Below, one piece after another: positions 59,036 to 64,000 of a stretch of DNA of 64,000 nucleotides. The notes beneath the pieces were generated by a model that was not told where the DNA came from, did not search any database, and saw only the letters and a program-made list of their open reading frames with translations. Source of the DNA: Hanleya hanleyi (lineage: Eukaryota; Mollusca; Polyplacophora; Lepidopleurida; Hanleyidae); NCBI GenBank assembly GCA_036873755.1, contig JAVTVY010033665.1:62001-126000 (forward strand), read 5' to 3'. The first letter of the stretch is position 1; every line of letters begins with the position of its first letter. Both the position numbers and the translations under genes were made by a program.

Positions 59036-59150
59036 TCTTTGGGGAAAGGATGATGGGAGTTGGTGTTAATTTTTTTGTGCTTTTGATAGAAGTTTCCACT
59101 TCCGGAAAGATGGGTGGCCCTGAAAAGGGCCTTTGAAAGTGTTACGACAC

Positions 59151-59996
59151 TTATGCGCGGTAGATTCTTTTTACTCCACCCACATGCTTCCTGCAGATTG
59201 GGCACTTGATTTTTAAATGTTGTTCGCCTGCGTCGTGGCAGTGGCACATGTCTCCTACACACGTCAGCGTGACCCAACAATCTTTACAGATACACAAATG
59301 ACCACACGGCAATACAGCGTACTGGCTCTCTTCATCTGTACAGACACTACATTGTGATTTTTTTTCTTCTTTATGGCGTTCTTTGTTCTGTCTGGAAATC
59401 TCCGCCTCCATTCCATTCATGTCTTCCCGCATGGCGTTAATCCGTTCGTTGAGGCGGGATACCTCGGCTTCGTGTTGGCATCGTTGTGGTGGAGTTTCTG
59501 CAGCCGAAATCGTTATACTGGGAGTTTCGGCAGGCGACGTTGTTGCAAGTCTATGGCTATTTAACCATGCACGGTCTTCAGCCGAAGTCGTTATACTGGG
59601 AGTTTCGGCAGGCAACGTCGTTGTTGTTGTTGTTGTTGTTGTTGCAGGTGTATGGCTATTTAACCATGCAAGGTCTTGTTCGCTTTCTCCATCAGTTATA
59701 TCACCGTCGTCGGATTCTTCTTCTACGGTCACCATCCTGCTAATTTCTTCGTCTTGTTGACTTAGCCTTTGCAATCGTCCATCTTCTTCTGCCATTACAG
59801 CTCGCCGGAGTTGTTCCAGTTCTCCTGTACTTTGTCTGATCATGGCTTCGTGTTCAATTTCCCGCTGAAAGCTTGTAACTATGGTTATTCCACCATTATC
59901 TTCACTGCTAAGCATCTCTCTGTGTTCTGTAGCCGCAGCATTTCTAGGATCTCTAGGGGGGTGGTGGGTGAACAGTGGTCGTCTTCTTGTAGCCAT
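59151..59996 (-). CDS. IAP-like C-terminal RING-finger protein
   Basis: 281 residues; the ATG at 59996 has A at -3 and G at +4. The N-terminus is basic (MATRRRP). Residues about 45-110 are charged and helical with an acidic cluster (VEEESDDGDITDGESEQD). Residues 108-168 hold an imperfect duplication, with AWLNSH and PAETPSIT each seen twice, separated by nine threonines. Residues 172-212 look like a coiled coil. The RING is C3HC4: C216, C219, C231, H233, C237, C240, C265, C268, ending CPICRKHVGGVKRIYRA, as in the RING of inhibitor-of-apoptosis proteins (family resemblance). It would act as an E3 ubiquitin ligase. No BIR domain is present, so it is not a full IAP. TATA is 45 bp upstream of the ATG, with a YY1-type block beyond. 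It converges on the CARD/PC4 gene, which suggests a shared role against host cell-death or innate signalling (inference). Confidence 0.85.
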   Translation of the reverse strand: MATRRRPLFTHHPPRDPRNAAATEHREMLSSEDNGGITIVTSFQREIEHEAMIRQSTGELEQLRRAVMAEEDGRLQRLSQQDEEISRMVTVEEESDDGDITDGESEQDLAWLNSHTPATTTTTTTTTLPAETPSITTSAEDRAWLNSHRLATTSPAETPSITISAAETPPQRCQHEAEVSRLNERINAMREDMNGMEAEISRQNKERHKEEKKSQCSVCTDEESQYAVLPCGHLCICKDCWVTLTCVGDMCHCHDAGEQHLKIKCPICRKHVGGVKRIYRA

Positions 59997-60033
59997 GATT
60001 GAATTTGTGAATAAATGACAACAGACTACACGT

Positions 60034-60041
60034 TATTTATA
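60034..60041 (-). promoter_or_regulatory. TATA box of the IAP-like RING gene
   Basis: Reads TATAAATA on the minus strand, 45 bp before the ATG at 59996, leaving a leader of only about 15-20 nt. Confidence 0.65.
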
Positions 60042-60052
60042 GTCTAGACGGC

Positions 60053-60236
60053 TTGTGGATGGTGGGTGCTGGGTACAAGATGGCGGCGTGTGTGGATGGT
60101 AGGTGCTGGGGTCAATGGGTACAATGTGTGGATGGTGGGTGCTGGGTACAAGATGGCGGCGTGTGTGGATGGTGGGTGAAGGGGTCAATGGGTACAATGT
60201 GTGGATGGTGGGTGCTGGGTACAAGATGGTGGCCGC
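60053..60236 (+). repeat. Second block of the YY1-type minisatellite
   Basis: Same units and same orientation as 55731-56510. AAGATGGCGGC is at 60077 and 60150, with a one-base variant AAGATGGTGGC at 60223. It lies just upstream of the IAP-like RING gene and so mirrors the position of the larger array before the CARD/PC4 gene. Confidence 0.9.
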
Positions 60237-60311
60237 GGGTGTGAGTCAGTGCAAGATTATGGTATCTGCTAAAAAATGGTGTGTTTTATTTTTTCCAAAG
60301 TTTTCAGGGTA

Positions 60312-60668
60312 ATATTTATAAGATTGTAAGCTGTAGTCTGGATGTATTTTTAGCCAGGAAAATCAATTTATTTTCAATGTACGGTGTTTTTCACACTTCC
60401 GTACCATAATCTTATGGGTTTAAAATGGATAAAATTCTTAAAAATAACGACATAGTCGAGCGCTAGGTTGGTAAATTTTTTAAAATATTACACTATGAAT
60501 TGGCTGAGTTTAATTGGAAATAAAATGTATACGAGCCCTGTTTTATTGTAAAATGACAGCTGTTTATAATTGTAAAAGAAACACACACACACAGATTTTC
60601 GCAGCGTCAGTGTAGCAGACGACAGAGTGTTGTCGCTACGGTCCGCGCTTTTACATTATAAATAGCGC
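60312..60668 (+). repeat. Inverted promoter repeat, left arm
   Basis: Reverse complement of 62692-63048. Matching blocks in order: GAAAATCAATTTATTTTCA, TAGTCGAGCGCTAG, AATTGGAAATAAAAT.TATAC, ATAA.AGAAACACAC and TATA followed by GCGC. It ends at the TATA box of the RING/LxCxE gene, so both arms are promoter-bearing upstream regions. Confidence 0.85.
60657..60664 (+). promoter_or_regulatory. TATA box of the acidic/RING gene
   Basis: TATAAATA followed by GCGCGC, 56 bp before the ATG at 60713. Possible initiators are TTCACAATT (60687 region) and CTCAGTG (60699 region). Confidence 0.65.
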
Positions 60669-60712
60669 GCAGTTTTTTTTCAGGCATTCACAATTAGCCT
60701 CAGTGCCCAGTC

Positions 60713-61582
60713 ATGCAGGCACCCCTGGTTGAAATCATGGATATTGACAAATCAGACTTCACCCCAAATGATGATGTACAACTGCTCGGCGACGTTATTA
60801 ATTTGGTACATGACGAACCCTGGTTGGATGCTATAATGAAAGATTTGTTTCCACCACCACCTGAACCCCGGAATTATCCCCTACCAAGTACAGCCCATTG
60901 TGAAAACCCCCCAGAAACATCGCAGCTGAGTAACTTCTTCGCTCTAGCAGCCACACCGGATGTTGACGCATACCAATGTTTTGACAACATAGATTGCATG
61001 TTAGACAGTCTGTTGACACCACAAGCTAAAGAAAAAAAAGCCGATGGAGAAATGGCACAAGAAAGCAGAAGCCAGACAACAGACACTTCAGACGAAGATG
61101 AGCAGGCGGAGAACAGGGAAGATTTAAACACGACAGTATCCCAAAAGAGGAGGAAAGATTCCAGAAGAAACAGGACAGACTACAGAAAAAATCGGAAAGA
61201 CGTGAGAACCACTCGAAATCGGCAACATGTGAGAAAAAATCCGAAGGACGTCAGAACAAACAGAGTCAGAGACAGGAAAATAAGCCAAAATGAAGACGAG
61301 ATGCGTTATGTTTGGTCGATAGCAACAACAACACTGGGGTCCAACACAGAACGTCAACACGCCTTATATTTATCCTGTGTGGAATGCACTAACCAATTTG
61401 CAAAATTTGCGATCTTCCCGTGCGGGCATCAGGCTTTATGTGAAACCTGTATTCATCGTTACACCCAGATTCCGACATGCGCAGAAGCCAACAAGCCCCA
61501 AATGTGTGAATTACTTTCCTTGACATGCCCCGTCTGTGCTGATAGAAGACAGCGTCAACAACAAACCCTGTCAACAATGTAA
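60713..61582 (+). CDS. Acidic, Arg-rich RING-finger protein with LxCxE string
   Basis: 289 residues; the ATG at 60713 has G at -3. Residues 30-50 (DEPWLDAIMKDLFPPP) and 91-101 (IDCMLDSLL) look like acidic-hydrophobic activation motifs. Residues 123-132 (TDTSDEDEQA) fit casein kinase 2 sites. Residues 145-190 are Arg/Lys-rich with DVRTxR repeats, likely nuclear localisation or nucleic acid binding. The C-terminal C3HC4 RING has C222, C225, C237, H239, C243, C246, C272 and C275. LSCVE (220-224) matches the retinoblastoma-binding LxCxE pattern but overlaps the first zinc ligand. The layout recalls small-DNA-virus early regulators joined to an E3 ligase (inference; family not recognised). It is convergent with the gene at 62080-62652, whose upstream region is an inverted copy of this one. 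AATAAA follows at 61737. Confidence 0.8.
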   Translation: MQAPLVEIMDIDKSDFTPNDDVQLLGDVINLVHDEPWLDAIMKDLFPPPPEPRNYPLPSTAHCENPPETSQLSNFFALAATPDVDAYQCFDNIDCMLDSLLTPQAKEKKADGEMAQESRSQTTDTSDEDEQAENREDLNTTVSQKRRKDSRRNRTDYRKNRKDVRTTRNRQHVRKNPKDVRTNRVRDRKISQNEDEMRYVWSIATTTLGSNTERQHALYLSCVECTNQFAKFAIFPCGHQALCETCIHRYTQIPTCAEANKPQMCELLSLTCPVCADRRQRQQQTLSTM

Positions 61583-61736
61583 TGGCTTATTACATATCTG
61601 GTTATTTTTATAACCACCCATCTTTTCCGAAAGGGGAACTTCTAATAACGCACAAAAATTAACACTAGATTCCCACACATATCCCTGTGCTATAAATTGT
61701 CAGTCCCCTTTATCATTCGAATAACTTCTCTATCAA

Positions 61737-61742
61737 AATAAA
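61737..61742 (+). terminator. Poly(A) signal for the acidic/RING gene
   Basis: AATAAA 155 bp after the stop; a second lies at 61787-61792. Confidence 0.5.
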
Positions 61743-62079
61743 TTTCAGCCCGTTATTATTCGGGTTGTAATATATCAAAATAAAAAAATAAATGTCAATC
61801 CGTTATCGTTCGGACTATTAATTAATTAATGGGAGAGAGAAAAAATCTGTGTTTATAATAGAGAGATCAGTCCTCACAAGGACTATTTGATATCGGGCAG
61901 GGGTTGTTGTTTTTTGGTGTTGCAGTTTAAAAAATAAAAAATAAAAATGGGATGGGGCTGTATGCTTTGAAATTGATGTGCCAGTTAGAAGCTTCCTCTT
62001 TCGAAGCATTGGTTCGTTCTGAAAAGAACGGTTGGTTCAATTTGATATGGTGTTTTCTTCACCAGGGGAGTTTGCCTGT

Positions 62080-62652
62080 CTACTCCCCCGTAGTCATCCT
62101 ACTGACCGAAAAGTATCTGTATGGGCTGCTGTCATCTTCATCGACGTCTGGTGTGAGGGGGTGCCCATCGACAAAGATGGCAGCAGCCATCGTAGGTGGT
62201 GGTTGTTCCCAGATAATTAGCGGTTGGTCGTCGTCGTCTTCCAGGGGGAGAGGCAGGTCTTCGAGAGGGAAGGGTGGTACATCCTCCCGGGGCTGGGGCG
62301 CTGTTGTTGCCGCCGGTGGCTGGAGGATGGCTGGTTGGGGCGTTGTTGATGCCGGAGGAGGAGGGGTGGTGTCCACTTCTGCTGTCATCACTCTTTGTAA
62401 CAAATTGAACCACCCCTCCTCGTTGATGGTAGAGTTGACGGCGTTCAACAACGCCCGAACATTGGCGGCGGTGGTGCTGTGCCTTCCTTCACCCGTTGTA
62501 AGCATCTTCTCCCAGCCTGAAAATTCCCTGGCCCAAAATTCTCTTATTACACGTTTCATCCCTCTCTTCTTTCGTCTGGATAAATTCTTCTTCCCTATGG
62601 GCTTGGTGGTTGTTGTTGACATCTTCGTTGTATTCTCTTGTTGTTGTGACAT
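62080..62652 (-). CDS. Basic N-terminal, Pro-rich, acidic C-terminal protein of unknown family
   Basis: 190 residues from the ATG at 62652 (A at -3). The frame is open slightly further upstream, but only from a TTG. Residues 17-31 (KPIGKKNLSRRKKRG) form a strong basic patch, likely nuclear localisation. The middle (about 35-90) is predicted helical, with REFWAREFSGWEKML and EEGWFNLLQRVM. A long Pro/Ala/Thr-rich stretch follows, then acidic motifs FPLEDLPLPLEDDDDQPLII and DVDEDDSSPY that look like activation domains. No domain recognised; a transcriptional regulator is plausible (inference). A TATA lies 53 bp before the ATG, in the inverted copy of the promoter region of the gene at 60713. The 241-codon plus-strand frame over the same bases (61952-62677) is Ser/Gly-rich, has no promoter context and is taken as a shadow. 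Confidence 0.7.
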   Translation of the reverse strand: MSQQQENTTKMSTTTTKPIGKKNLSRRKKRGMKRVIREFWAREFSGWEKMLTTGEGRHSTTAANVRALLNAVNSTINEEGWFNLLQRVMTAEVDTTPPPPASTTPQPAILQPPAATTAPQPREDVPPFPLEDLPLPLEDDDDQPLIIWEQPPPTMAAAIFVDGHPLTPDVDEDDSSPYRYFSVSRMTTGE

Positions 62653-62691
62653 AGTGAGTGAAAAAGATTTCGAATAATCCAAGTCCAGCGG

Positions 62692-63048
62692 GCGCGATAT
62701 ATATAGACAACGCGCGGACGTCGTTGAAATCGTTAGGATTCTGTGGTTTTCTCGGGAACTTGAACAATCGGCGTGTGTTTCTTTTTAATTTATAAAAGGC
62801 TGTTATTTGACAATAAAATGTCAGTGCCGTATATATTTTATTTCCAATTGAACTCAGATAATTCATGGTATAGTATTTAAAATTTTAGCCGTCTAGCGCT
62901 CGACTACACCGTTATTTAATGAATTTTAGCGAATTTTACACGCGTAATGTGAAAGTCCGGTAGTCTGGAAAACCCGCTACACTGAAAATAAATTGATTTT
63001 CTTGGCTAAAAATATATGAAGATTATGACTTACAACCTTATACTAGCT
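62692..63048 (-). repeat. Inverted promoter repeat, right arm
   Basis: Inverted match of 60312-60668 with moderate divergence. It carries the TATA of the gene at 62652. The divergence between arms indicates an old duplication or one maintained under different constraints. Confidence 0.85.
62697..62705 (-). promoter_or_regulatory. TATA box of the Pro-rich/acidic gene
   Basis: TATATATAT on the minus strand followed by CGCGCCCGC, 53 bp before the ATG. It aligns with the TATA plus GCGCGC of the other arm. Confidence 0.6.
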
Positions 63049-63535
63049 CGGTGAAAATTCCAGCAGGTTTATCGAAAGAGAACTCTAGAAAATTATAAAA
63101 ACAGACCCTTCATTTCACGGCAAGAAACACAATCTGCGCAGTTCGCAATCATTTTCGTGCGGTGTTTCCAACACGGATGTCGGCTTGAAAAGGGCCGGCC
63201 GGGTAATCTGTTAATAAACCAATACACAGAAATGCATGATGATAATGAATTCGGCTTGAGAGGGACCGGCCGGGTAATCTGTTAATAACCAATACATTGG
63301 TAAAAGCGTTTTGCACACCATTTTCAATGTTGTCTTCTCTCCTACCTGTGAGCTCTTAATTGTTTTTACACGCATAAATGACACATACAGATGTAGCGTC
63401 GTCGCAAATGTTCTGAAGTATATTTTATCTTGGAGCGCGCGCCTACAAAAATTGCATTGTCAATTTTAATTTTTTTTTCTAGAACAGGGTACGCGTATTT
63501 TTTTATTTACAATTTTTTTATTCAAATTAGCAAGA
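63049..63535 (+). repeat. Upstream region of the last gene, with a 71-bp-spaced direct repeat
   Basis: CGGCTTGA, then GGCCGG or ACCGGCC, then GGGTAATCTGTTAATAA and CCAATACA occurs at 63181-63225 and 63252-63296. The first contains the 8-base palindrome GGCCGGCC. The pair could be regulatory sites. The rest is AT-rich, with no gene. Confidence 0.75.
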
Positions 63536-63540
63536 ATCGA

Positions 63541-63552
63541 TATATATATATT
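63541..63552 (+). promoter_or_regulatory. TATA box of the right-edge PC4-like gene
   Basis: TATATATATATT lies 45 bp before the ATG at 63586; a possible initiator GTCATTCATC is just upstream of the ATG. Confidence 0.6.
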
Positions 63553-63585
63553 TTGCCTGGCCCGGTATTTTTGTCATTCATCATT

Positions 63586-64000
63586 ATGGCAGCGCCGGGA
63601 AAGGAACTCGCTTTCTTTCAAGTCACGTCGGATGTGATTCTCATGGTGTATGATCATGAATTGCAGCTTATCAAAGAACATCCTAGAGAAGTGAAATTAT
63701 GTTTAAGTTTACCAGGATGGGCTCTATTAACACGCTTGTTACAGGGAAAAGAACCCGAAGTGGATTTTATGCATGTGGGACTCGGTGTCTACCTGCGGAG
63801 TGGAAGAGAGGATTCTTTTTTTCCGCGGCTAGAGCTATTCTACTGCGACCGGCATTATGGCAAGCGCTGAAAGCTATTATCACCGAGGTGCATGACGTAC
63901 TGTATCCTGACAATTCTCTAGCCACCCGTACACTTACCCCGGATTGTACGCTATTATTATATCCTCAACGCGTGGAGTTGGTCGATGATGATAGCCGGTG
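63586..64000 (+). pseudogene. PC4-like protein, frame broken in a T-run, runs off the window
   Basis: Starts at the ATG at 63586 (A at -3, G at +4; MAAPGKELAFF). The first frame is open to 63870 and holds one PC4-like half (VKLCLSLPGWALLTRLL) and the start of another (FMHVGLGVYLR). Just after this, at the T-run around 63817-63824, similarity moves to a different frame. That frame stays open to the window end and contains LLRPALWQALKAIIT and TPDCTLLLYPQRVELVD, continuing the same repeating pattern (hydrophobic strand, then W plus helix). The recurring LxLxxxWxxL motif is the one in the CARD/PC4 protein, so the two are likely paralogues (inference). The break could be a homopolymer sequencing error, true decay, or frameshifting. 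The C-terminus lies outside the window. Confidence 0.65.

Noticed and set aside
61952..62677. 241-residue plus-strand ORF opposite the Pro-rich gene
   Set aside because: Ser/Gly-rich mirror of the minus-strand gene, with no promoter on its side. The minus frame has a TATA, a good ATG and sensible basic and acidic segments.

Overview
The window looks like about 55 kb of repeat-rich, gene-poor animal genome followed by about 8.4 kb (from roughly 55.6 kb to the right edge) of compact, virus-like DNA. The host is most likely a vetigastropod mollusc such as an abalone. That is an inference from dispersed repeats ending in GACGTTAAAC-type sequence followed by (ACTC)n or (CT)n, which I associate with Haliotis. 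No rRNA gene, CRISPR array or convincing host exon was seen.

Left region (1-54.86 kb). I found no intact host gene. It holds decayed non-LTR retrotransposon tails, most of one type: an I/Nimb-like ORF2 C-terminus with a CCHC-like knuckle, a 3' UTR and a (CT)n tail. There is also a second retroelement whose reverse transcriptase carries a YMDD box, a degenerate L1-like reverse transcriptase, and tRNA-derived SINE pieces. Several dispersed non-coding families recur many times. I label them A (inverted arms), B, C (short MITE-like, ends ACAACACATAT), D and E (one composite of about 3.3 kb), F (3' region of the YMDD element), G (C-run repeat), H, J and K. A 33-bp minisatellite of about 41 units has grown inside a copy of the YMDD element.

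Junction (54.86-55.68 kb). A family D repeat stops at about 54,857. It is followed by an AT-rich segment with weak inverted ends, and then by a change in composition and organisation.

Virus-like locus (55.68-64.0 kb). Five closely spaced ORFs without visible introns lie between structured repeats. They are: (1) a CARD / AT-hook / tandem PC4-like protein (+); (2) an IAP-like RING-finger protein (-); (3) an acidic/Arg-rich protein with a C-terminal RING finger and an LxCxE string (+); (4) a basic N-terminal, Pro-rich, acidic C-terminal protein (-); (5) a second PC4-like protein (+) that is broken in a T-run and leaves the window. Each has a TATA box, and in four of five the TATA lies only 45-56 bp before the ATG. 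Genes 1 and 2 converge on a nested palindrome of about 0.8 kb carrying four perfect NRF-1 sites. Upstream of each sits a minisatellite made of YY1-type AAGATGGCGGC motifs. Genes 3 and 4 converge as well, and their upstream regions are inverted copies of each other over about 355 bp.

Interpretation. The gene set (CARD, IAP-like RING, RING with LxCxE, ssDNA-binding PC4 folds) together with enhancer-like arrays and a palindrome resembles the early or regulatory end of a large dsDNA virus, either integrated or co-assembled. I cannot assign a family. No polymerase, integrase or capsid gene is in the window, and the locus continues past the right edge.
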